This document shows positions 1-5,660 of a stretch of 5,660 nucleotides of DNA, piece after piece. This DNA comes from Bacteroidetes bacterium UBA7692 (lineage in GTDB: Bacteria > Bacteroidota > Bacteroidia > Chitinophagales > LD1): NCBI GenBank assembly GCA_002482725.1, contig DLGO01000150.1, forward strand, positions 1 to 5,660, in the 5' to 3' direction. A program made the position numbers and the translations under genes. The notes below the pieces were generated by a model. The model searched no databases, had not been told where the DNA came from, and saw only the letters and a list, made by a program, of their open reading frames with translations. Numbering within the stretch: the stretch's first letter is position 1; the number at the start of each line of letters is the position of its first letter.

Positions 1-2433
1 AAGATACCCTTAAAACTATTGATTTTAAGTCCTGTATCTGGCTATCCTTTGTCCGATGGATTGAAGAGCCTGGAAGGGCTGCAATATTTCTTTGCCGATA
101 GCATCAGGGCCAGGAAAAGGGGCACTTATGTGAATATTTCTGACAATGCTGTGCTTTCTTTTATACCAGATTTACCACCTGTGTATAGAGGCGTTTATAT
201 ATACAATTCACCCCTGATTACCTCGTTGCCAAATTTAACTGATTCAATTACCGAGCTTAGCATTGGTGGTTTAGGTATTACTTCTTTACAGCCCTTTGTA
301 AATGGAATAGTTCATTTAAATATCAGCAATCTGCAAATAGATTCTCTGCCAGCCTTGCCGGATTCTCTGATATGGATATCATGCAATAAGACAGCTATCA
401 GATCTCTCCCTACAATTCCATCAGCATGCTCGGTTATCGTATGTGAACATAATAATATAATCAGTATGGCAAATTTTCCTGCAAAAGCTTATGAAGTTAG
501 CCTGGCCTATAATAATTTAAGTTCGTTGCCTGAAATTAACGAAGGGTTAAACTACCTGAACATAAGGAATAACCCGATAGCATGCTTACCAAAGCTACCG
601 GCTTCTATATCATATTTAATAGATAGTTCTACTAATATAACTTGTTTGCCCAACAGGCCCCCGTCGTTAAATCTTCAACTGCCACTATGCACTAATGGCT
701 GTGAGGTTAGTTCATTTGGCGGGCGGGTGTTTTTTGATTTTAATGGCAACTGTATTTTTGACAGTACAGATATACCTGCAGCTAATCGTGTGGTAAAATT
801 AGATAGCTCTAACGTGTATACTATCTCGAATATTTATGGCAGGTACTCCTTTGCTGCTTTGCCGGCAGATACTTATAGCTACAGGTTGCTTAATACTGCT
901 TATCCCTACGCGCTAAACTGTAGCGATAGTGTTAAGCGTATTATTTACAATGGTTTCGACACAATAAGGAATCTTGATATGCCAATTTCTATTTTGGGAT
1001 TTTGCGCTAGAATGACTGTGGATGTTGGTGCTTCTTTTATTGCGAGTAACAGGCATAACAGTCATGCGTTATCGTCAATGAATCAAGGGGTGGATACTGC
1101 TTTCAATGCCTACATATTGGTTAAGTTCGATCCGGAGCTGATACCTCTTTCTGCTTCACCGGCGTGGTCGCAGCTATTGCCGGGCAATACCTTGCGATTT
1201 GACCTCGGGAATGTAGCACCGGGCCAGGAATTTACGTTTATGATCTATGACTCCACAAGTATTACAGCACCAATCGGGCAAACGGCATGCGTTAAAGCGC
1301 AGGTTTTTCCGGCAGCAGATTGTGCGACCATACAGGCCCTATGGGATAGCTCTCATATAGAGGTGCAGAGCAGGTGGGTAGCAGGCGAGCCTGATGTAAA
1401 GTTCAGGTTATTGAATTCTGGCAAGGATATGGCCGATTCTTCTGAGTATAGGATATATGAAGAAGAGCTGTTAATGCTTAGAGAGAAATTTAAACTGAAA
1501 GGAATGGATAGCCTCATAATCTTGGTGCCTGCGAATGGCCATACTTACAGGCTGGAAGCAGACCAGCGCCCCGGATATCCGGGTTTGAGCAGGCCGCGTG
1601 ACTTTATAGAACTTGCGGGTACACCGCCATACTTACTGGGTTATATCCTGGATGTGCCACAAGACGATGCGGATGGATGGGTAGAGATTGATTGCCATGA
1701 GATTCGCGTTGCTTATGACCCAAATGCTAAGTCGGTATATCCTGCAGGTGTTGGCGCCAGCCATTATATTGTAGCAGACGATGAATTGGAGTATATCGTT
1801 CAGTTCCAAAACACCGGAAATGATACGGCAATGACAGTACGGGTTATAGATGCACTGGATACAGATCACCTGGATATAGGCTCTTTTGTTAGTGGTGCAT
1901 CTTCACATTCCTATTCCGTGGCACTAAGCGGAAACGGAGTGGTGAACTGGACTTTCGATAGTATTATGTTGCCCGATAGCGTGAGGAGCGAACCCGCCTC
2001 TCACGGCTTTGTGAAGTTTAAGATAAAGCAGTTGCCTGGTAATGTACCCGGTACCCGCATCAATAACTTTGTAGACATCTATTTTGACTACAATGCACCT
2101 GTAAGAACCAATACGGCTTTTGTAACCATAGAGGAAAAAGAAAAAATTTTCCCTATGAGGGTAACGGGTATAACAGAAGTAGATAGCAGGTACAGCATAC
2201 AGGTGATGCCAAACCCGTTTATGCAAAGTGCGACCTTTACGATAAACACCACAGGGGAGATAGCCGGCGAATTTACATTTGAATTGCTTGATGTAACGGG
2301 CCGCGGTGTACTCAGCAAAAAGACCACTAACAGCTTTGTAATAGAGCGCGGTGATATGGCACCGGGTATGTACTTTTTCCGTATTACGGGTAGCAGCGGG
2401 CTGATAGGTTCCGGAAAGATAATAGCCAGATAG
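1..2433 (+). CDS. Secreted leucine-rich-repeat protein with SdrD/Cna-B-like, DUF7619-like and T9SS C-terminal sorting domains (5' partial)
   Basis: The frame is open from the first base to TAG at 2431-2433, giving 810 visible residues. The start lies upstream: a TTG at 19 has no ribosome binding site and is not followed by a signal peptide, which a T9SS cargo needs. Domains, numbered from base 1: residues 55-215 are eight leucine-rich repeats, seven of exactly 20 residues (LPxLPxSL...N.ITS style, like the short bacterial YopM/IpaH type). Residues ~234-298 are a Cna-B/SdrD-like fold, with GGRVFFDFNGN, a D-rich loop and YGRYSF. Residues ~300-564 are an unassigned beta-rich linker. Residues ~565-712 resemble DUF7619, with AYDPNAK, YIVQFQNTGNDTA and the ending IYFDYNAPVRTNTA. 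Residues ~734-810 are a T9SS type A sorting domain, with MPNPF, LLDVTGRGV, MAPGMYFFRI and a terminal K-I-I-A-R. By family knowledge the sorting domain is cleaved as the protein is exported through the outer membrane and released or attached to the surface. No catalytic motif was seen; binding or adhesion is inference. Confidence 0.93.
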   Translation, partial: KIPLKLLILSPVSGYPLSDGLKSLEGLQYFFADSIRARKRGTYVNISDNAVLSFIPDLPPVYRGVYIYNSPLITSLPNLTDSITELSIGGLGITSLQPFVNGIVHLNISNLQIDSLPALPDSLIWISCNKTAIRSLPTIPSACSVIVCEHNNIISMANFPAKAYEVSLAYNNLSSLPEINEGLNYLNIRNNPIACLPKLPASISYLIDSSTNITCLPNRPPSLNLQLPLCTNGCEVSSFGGRVFFDFNGNCIFDSTDIPAANRVVKLDSSNVYTISNIYGRYSFAALPADTYSYRLLNTAYPYALNCSDSVKRIIYNGFDTIRNLDMPISILGFCARMTVDVGASFIASNRHNSHALSSMNQGVDTAFNAYILVKFDPELIPLSASPAWSQLLPGNTLRFDLGNVAPGQEFTFMIYDSTSITAPIGQTACVKAQVFPAADCATIQALWDSSHIEVQSRWVAGEPDVKFRLLNSGKDMADSSEYRIYEEELLMLREKFKLKGMDSLIILVPANGHTYRLEADQRPGYPGLSRPRDFIELAGTPPYLLGYILDVPQDDADGWVEIDCHEIRVAYDPNAKSVYPAGVGASHYIVADDELEYIVQFQNTGNDTAMTVRVIDALDTDHLDIGSFVSGASSHSYSVALSGNGVVNWTFDSIMLPDSVRSEPASHGFVKFKIKQLPGNVPGTRINNFVDIYFDYNAPVRTNTAFVTIEEKEKIFPMRVTGITEVDSRYSIQVMPNPFMQSATFTINTTGEIAGEFTFELLDVTGRGVLSKKTTNSFVIERGDMAPGMYFFRITGSSGLIGSGKIIAR
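163..645 (+). repeat. Array of eight leucine-rich repeats (20-residue period)
   Basis: This is an in-frame repeat array inside the first gene. The first unit (163-225) has 21 residues. The next seven are exactly 60 bases each, starting at 226, 286, 346, 406, 466, 526 and 586. A partial unit beginning LPNRPPSL follows at 646. Each unit starts with L-P (or I-P, L-Q, M-A), has a hydrophobic residue near positions 8, 11 and 13, and ends with I/L-x-S/C after an N-rich turn. This spacing matches the short bacterial LRR class known from YopM and IpaH. The units are conserved in protein pattern but not in DNA, so the array is old. Repeat units further upstream are possible (LKSLEGLQYF at ~67-96) but irregular. 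Confidence 0.88.
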
Positions 2434-2459
2434 GACTTACTACATTAATACAAAGCAGG

Positions 2460-2499
2460 AAATCCGCAGCTGAATGTTTCAGTCTGCGGATTTTGCTTT
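2460..2499 (+). terminator. Rho-independent-type terminator of the LRR gene
   Basis: A long hairpin begins 26 bases after the stop codon. Arms 2460-2469 (AAATCCGCAG) and 2484-2493 (CTGCGGATTT) pair perfectly over 10 bp. After a one-base bulge (T2483), 2470-2474 (CTGAA) pairs with 2478-2482 (TTCAG), leaving a three-base loop. The right arm runs into TTTTGCTTTC. The stem is GC-rich in the middle with A/T at its base, so it could work in both directions. It implies that transcription of the first gene ends here and that the downstream gene has its own promoter. Confidence 0.85.
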
Positions 2500-2667
2500 C
2501 TACGCAGCATGAAGTTGTTAGAGTATTGTTGTGGTATGGGAATTTTGCAAAATAATAGAGCGGGACACTTTGATAGTGTTAAGGATTTTTTGCGAAGCGA
2601 CAGATGATATACAGGATGCGGGTGGCAAATACAGGTGGAATAGGGTTGTATCTTATTTGAGAATCAT

Positions 2668-2697
2668 CTGTTTTGCAAGGTAAAACAGCATTTTTTT
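2668..2697 (+). terminator. Possible second terminator-like hairpin
   Basis: CTGTTTT at 2668-2674 pairs perfectly with AAAACAG at 2682-2688 around a seven-base loop (GCAAGGT). CA and then seven T residues (2691-2697) follow. The form is that of an intrinsic terminator, but the stem is short and AT-rich. No gene is visible just upstream, so it would act as a backup for the first gene, end an unannotated small transcript, or be chance. Three bases of its left arm also belong to a possible long-range pairing (2601-2608 with 2663-2670). Confidence 0.35.
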
Positions 2698-2787
2698 AAA
2701 GGTTATTGTAAGAATAAGTATAAAAACACTTGCGTGTTGGAAAAAATTCTGATATATTAAGAATAACTGAAACAAACATTATGTTAA

Positions 2788-2815
2788 TTTGTAAGTAAAG
2801 GATAGATTAAGTTTG
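2788..2815 (+). promoter_or_regulatory. Candidate Bacteroidota-type promoter for the downstream gene
   Basis: TAAGTTTG at 2808-2815 matches the Bacteroidota -7 consensus TAnnTTTG at every fixed position. TTTG at 2788-2791 lies 16 bases upstream and matches the -33 element, although this spacer is at or just under the usual range. Transcription would begin around 2820, leaving a leader of roughly 220 bases before the start codon at 3045. A weaker near-match, TAATTTTA at 2974-2981, lies closer to the gene. The assignment rests on motif matching only. Confidence 0.4.
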
Positions 2816-2917
2816 CCCTCTCAGGTACACCTAATCTGACTAGTGAAATGGAATCAACAATAATAAGTGTACTATAATATATGTTTAGTGTGTGTTTTAA
2901 TGTGAGCATCAAATAGG

Positions 2918-2941
2918 ATATACTAATTGTAATTAGTATGT
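2918..2941. promoter_or_regulatory. Operator-like palindrome upstream of the adhesin-like gene
   Basis: ATACTAATT at 2920-2928 and AATTAGTAT at 2931-2939 form a perfect 9-bp inverted repeat around a two-base centre (GT). A further G-T and an A-T pair extend it to 2918-2941. The two-base centre is too tight for an RNA hairpin to use all the pairs, so a binding site for a dimeric DNA-binding protein is the better reading. It lies about 105 bases before the start codon and downstream of the candidate promoter. No particular regulator can be named. Confidence 0.4.
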
Positions 2942-3044
2942 AACTATATGGTTATCATGATATAAAATTCAGATAATTTTATGGCACAATTATTGTTGTT
3001 TAAATAAACTTAATTTAATCTTTTATTAAAGAGTCTACGTTATT

Positions 3045-3230
3045 ATGGAAAAAAGCTACACACTTTTTCAAACATCTTTTGAAAACGAAACCTGCAAAAG
3101 AAGCACAATCAATGCAACGGGTTTTGCCGGAATGTTTAAAGGTGATGACCGATTCGGTTTTGCACGTAAACTAATAATTGCGTTGGTCGTAATGTTTGGC
3201 CTGTTGTTTCAGGCAAAAGATGTAAAAGCT
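3045..3230 (+). other. Long N-terminal signal peptide (residues 1-62)
   Basis: The hydrophobic segment LIIALVVMFGLLF (residues 43-55) follows R41-K42 and is followed by QAKDVKA, with a likely signal peptidase I site after A62 (V-K-A). This is standard Sec export, but about 42 residues precede the hydrophobic core, which is long. An internal ATG at 3132 (M30) would give an ordinary-length signal peptide. I prefer 3045 because the frame before M30 reads as coding and a purine-rich stretch sits upstream of 3045, whereas none is well placed before 3132. Confidence 0.75.
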
Positions 3231-5660
3231 ATAACCAAGACATATAATCTTAATACAGCTAATATAATTGGCTGGAGCAATGATTGCGGTGCCGGTTCGT
3301 TATATAATAACTGTACTACAACACCAATAGGATTTACCTGGGCTGATAATATACCTACAGGTGCGGTAATTAGCTCTGTAAATATACAATTAAGCGTAGG
3401 GGTAGAATGTGCTGCAGCAACCAGGACTACTTCACTCAATGGAGTAGCACAAGGCACCTTTGCAACGGTAGATTGGTGTAACTGTTCAGGTAGTGGAAAC
3501 AGTATTAAGACTATAACCTTAAATCCGGGCAACTATACTAAATCAGGAACCAATAATTTTTATGTAACCAATCCTACAAGTTGTTTTGGTTTTATTGGCT
3601 CTGCTTCTTTGAGTGGGTATCATGCAATAGTGACGGTAAACTATACGGTAAATCCTTATGCGTGCACCTGGACTGGTGTAAACAATAGCAATACTCACTA
3701 TGGTGAAACGAGAATCGTACCTCCATGTGATGGCAGCTATACAACTGTTAGGACGGGTAGTGGCACATATCAGTATATGACCCTTTATAATGGCAGCAAG
3801 TATGAAGTAGTTACAGATGGAACATCGCCATTTACACCATGGTTGACAATCTATGATGCCAATCCTGCCTGGACCGCAAAAACTTTTGGGTCAGGCACAC
3901 TTAACTATACAGCTACCTATACGGGCGATCATATATTGATTACAAATAGGGAAGGGTGTGTACAGCACGATTTTACGGGACAGTCAGCTGTGCTTAAAGT
4001 AAGAGAAGTGGTAAGTGCGGGAACGATAACTGCAAGCGCAGCGACAACTTGTGTTGGTACAGCGGTTAACTTTAACGTTACGGGCAATTCAGGTACTGCA
4101 CACGTATGGATGGGATTGGCAACGGGTGTTAACAGCGGCGCACTGGTAGGCGGTTGGAACGAATGTGACAACTGTATTCTTGGTAATTCATTTTCAAGGA
4201 CCTTTAATACACCGGGTGTTTACCTGATACGTACGCATTCCTATGGTACGGGGTCGGGTTGTCCTAACTGGAATTCGTATTCCGATACGTATGTAACAGT
4301 ATATGCGCGGCCTGTTAGTGGCGCCTTGACACTAAACGGAACAGCGGGAAATATAACTGTATGTCCGGGCAATGTGACCATAGCACAATCGGGAGGTTCT
4401 TTCCCCAATGCCAACTACTGGTATTGGATAGGGCCTGACAATGGTACAGGCTGGGTAAATAGCTGGGACCAGATGAACCAGGGCAATGCAAACACTGCAA
4501 GCTTTACTTATAATTTTGCGACTCCGGGTAACTATGTTATACATACTAATGCTAACAGCGCGGAGTGTGGATGGACTGCATCGGGCGGTGTAACACGTTT
4601 GTTAAGGGTTAATTCCGCAACAAATAATCCTGGTACTATAGGATTAAGTACTGCATCCAGCTGTCTTGGTAGCGGGGTTACAGTTACTAATGTAACAGCA
4701 GCTTCTACAGGTACACCTGCATCTGCTGGCCCTACATATTACTATTACTGGCAGCGGACTTCTGCTCCGACTACGGGATGGAATATGTATGAGTCTACTA
4801 CAAATACAACATCTTCATTACCGGCTGCCGTAACAGGCACAGCAGGTACGTATATAATTACCCGAAACTCCGAATTTGGTTGCGCTTCGCAAACTTCGGC
4901 AAATACAGTAAACCTAACTGTAAATGCATTGCCAACAGTATCAGCAAGCCTTTCGCCTACAGCAATATGTGTAGGCGGCAGCAGCACGCTAAGTGCCAGT
5001 GCAACAGCTAACGGAGGTACTATAACCAACTATGCATGGAGCAGTGGACTCGGTAACGTAGCCAGCGGCTCTGTATCGCCTTCATCTACTACCAACTATA
5101 CCGTAACTGTAACTACCAGCAATGGATGTACTGCAGCATCCGGTGCAGCAACATTAACTGTAAATATGCGCCCGTTAACAACGTCTGGACCAACCGCATC
5201 ACCTTCATCAATATGCCCTGGTGGCAGCAGTACGTTGAATCCATTCGCAACAGCGGGCTCAGGAACTATAACGAACTATGCATGGAGCGCAGGCCTTGGC
5301 AACGTAGCTACAGGCTCTGTATCACCGGCAAGTACTACAACCTACTCCGTAACAGTGACCAACAGTAATGGCTGTACTTTAGTAATAACCCCTATGACAG
5401 TGACAGTAAATGCAGTACCATCTGCAGCACCAAGCTTGTCGCCGACAGCGATATGCGCAGGCAATAGCAGCACACTAACTGCAAATGCTTCTCCGGGTTC
5501 AGGAACAATAACCAACTATGCATGGAGTGCGGGTCTTGGTAACGTAGCCAGCGGCTCCGTATCACCAGCTGGTACCACAGCATATACTGTAACTATAACA
5601 AACAGTAATGGCTGTACGGGAGTATCTTCGGCAGCAACCTTAACAGTAAATGCGCGTCCT
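3045..5660 (+). CDS. Large exported adhesin-like protein with PPC-like and Ig/PKD-like repeat modules (3' partial)
   Basis: ATG at 3045 opens a frame of 872 codons that reaches the window end without a stop. An in-frame TAA at 3027-3029 limits the start, and AAAGAG at 3028-3033 may be a weak ribosome binding site. Residues 1-62 are a long signal peptide. Residues ~63-205 are a Cys-containing beta-rich module I cannot assign. Residues ~207-321 resemble a PPC-like module: SGTYQYMTLYNGSKYEV, then LTIYDA, then a tyrosine-rich strand ending TGDHILITN. Residues ~322-423, 424-525 and 526-629 are degenerate Ig/PKD-like modules, each with an early Cys (TCVG, VCPG, SCLG). Residues 630-871 are three close repeats of 80-82 residues. 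The protein is rich in Thr, Ser, Asn and Gly and poor in charge, as in Bacteroidota extracellular proteins. A C-terminal T9SS sorting domain beyond the window is expected but unseen. Function is unknown; adhesion or surface-layer roles are inference. Confidence 0.92.
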   Translation, partial: MEKSYTLFQTSFENETCKRSTINATGFAGMFKGDDRFGFARKLIIALVVMFGLLFQAKDVKAITKTYNLNTANIIGWSNDCGAGSLYNNCTTTPIGFTWADNIPTGAVISSVNIQLSVGVECAAATRTTSLNGVAQGTFATVDWCNCSGSGNSIKTITLNPGNYTKSGTNNFYVTNPTSCFGFIGSASLSGYHAIVTVNYTVNPYACTWTGVNNSNTHYGETRIVPPCDGSYTTVRTGSGTYQYMTLYNGSKYEVVTDGTSPFTPWLTIYDANPAWTAKTFGSGTLNYTATYTGDHILITNREGCVQHDFTGQSAVLKVREVVSAGTITASAATTCVGTAVNFNVTGNSGTAHVWMGLATGVNSGALVGGWNECDNCILGNSFSRTFNTPGVYLIRTHSYGTGSGCPNWNSYSDTYVTVYARPVSGALTLNGTAGNITVCPGNVTIAQSGGSFPNANYWYWIGPDNGTGWVNSWDQMNQGNANTASFTYNFATPGNYVIHTNANSAECGWTASGGVTRLLRVNSATNNPGTIGLSTASSCLGSGVTVTNVTAASTGTPASAGPTYYYYWQRTSAPTTGWNMYESTTNTTSSLPAAVTGTAGTYIITRNSEFGCASQTSANTVNLTVNALPTVSASLSPTAICVGGSSTLSASATANGGTITNYAWSSGLGNVASGSVSPSSTTNYTVTVTTSNGCTAASGAATLTVNMRPLTTSGPTASPSSICPGGSSTLNPFATAGSGTITNYAWSAGLGNVATGSVSPASTTTYSVTVTNSNGCTLVITPMTVTVNAVPSAAPSLSPTAICAGNSSTLTANASPGSGTITNYAWSAGLGNVASGSVSPAGTTAYTVTITNSNGCTGVSSAATLTVNARP
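4932..5660 (+). repeat. Tandem Ig/PKD-like repeats of 240-246 bases, array continuing past the window
   Basis: There are three in-frame units: 4932-5171 (80 residues), 5172-5417 (82) and 5418-5657 (80). The proline codon at 5658-5660 begins what should be a fourth. Each unit has an early cysteine in ICxGxSSTL, the core TITNYAWSxGLGNVAxGSVSP, an S-N-G-C-T motif, and a closing VTVNA/LTVN strand. The two cysteines per unit suggest one disulfide per domain. The core differs at only two of 21 residues among the three units, but many third codon positions differ. The preceding module (residues 526-629) is a diverged relative. Confidence 0.93.

Larger units (their letters stand above)
2434..3044. 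other. AT-rich intergenic region, 611 bases, no convincing gene
   Basis: No open frame here has convincing coding character on either strand; the longest plausible plus-strand one starting with ATG is 32 codons (2509-2607). Base composition becomes much more AT-rich than in the flanking genes, especially from about 2690 onward. The region contains the terminator at 2460-2499, a second terminator-like hairpin at 2668-2697, a candidate promoter at 2788-2815 and a palindrome at 2918-2941. Its second half is probably the regulatory and leader region of the gene at 3045. No tRNA, rRNA or recognised riboswitch was seen. Confidence 0.7.

Noticed and set aside
19..21. TTG as the start codon of the first gene
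   Set aside because: The frame is open upstream to base 1, no ribosome binding site precedes it, and no signal peptide follows although the C-terminus is a T9SS sorting domain. The gene is simply cut by the window edge.
2509..2607. A 32-codon plus-strand frame starting ATG and ending TGA
   Set aside because: It begins just after the terminator, has no ribosome binding site, and has no recognisable protein features. Chance is the simplest explanation.
2874..2879. TATAAT as a sigma-70 -10 box
   Set aside because: Bacteroidota primary sigma factor uses TAnnTTTG at -7, and TATAAT arises easily in such AT-rich sequence; no matching -35 was seen.
2974..2981. TAATTTTA as the -7 promoter element nearer the second gene
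   Set aside because: It misses the final G of TAnnTTTG and has no TTG/TTTG at suitable spacing upstream; kept only as a weak alternative.
3209..3532. A 107-codon open frame on the minus strand
   Set aside because: It lies wholly antisense to the coherent exported protein encoded from 3045. Thr/Ala/Gly-rich coding sequence with few TTA/CTA/TCA codons readily leaves antisense frames open; the same applies at 3929-4171 and 4745-5029.
5126..5368. An 80-codon plus-strand frame in another phase inside the repeat array
   Set aside because: It overlaps the real frame, which shows clear repeat-unit conservation and synonymous change; the alternative protein has no features.
4932..5660. Regular repeats as a CRISPR or non-coding array
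   Set aside because: The units are 240-246 bases, multiples of three, in frame, and vary mostly at third codon positions, so they are protein repeats.

Overview
The window looks like a chromosomal segment from a member of the phylum Bacteroidota, perhaps of the Chitinophaga/Sphingobacteria kind. The first protein ends in a type IX secretion (T9SS) C-terminal sorting domain, a system confined to that phylum. It also carries a Cna-B/SdrD-like domain and a DUF7619-like domain, which are common in Bacteroidota surface proteins. The second protein has a PPC-like domain and Ig/PKD-like tandem repeats of the same style. The class-level placement is inference.

Layout: (1) Positions 1-2433, plus strand, hold the 3' part of a gene for a secreted multidomain leucine-rich-repeat protein; its start and signal peptide lie upstream of the window. 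(2) Positions 2434-3044 are a 611-base AT-rich intergenic region. It has a strong hairpin terminator just after gene 1, a weaker terminator-like hairpin, a candidate Bacteroidota-type promoter and a near-perfect palindrome. (3) Positions 3045-5660, plus strand, hold the 5' part of a very large gene (872 codons, no stop in the window). It encodes an exported, Thr/Ser/Asn/Gly-rich, adhesin-like protein. The protein starts with an unusually long signal peptide, continues with two N-terminal beta-rich modules and three degenerate Ig-like modules, and enters an array of about 80-residue repeats that runs off the right edge.

Both genes appear to encode exported surface or extracellular proteins with no visible enzyme motif. 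The terminator and long intergenic region between them suggest separate transcription, not one operon. Roles in adhesion, gliding or surface binding are plausible, but nothing in the sequence proves them. No RNA gene, mobile element, CRISPR array or defence system was seen.
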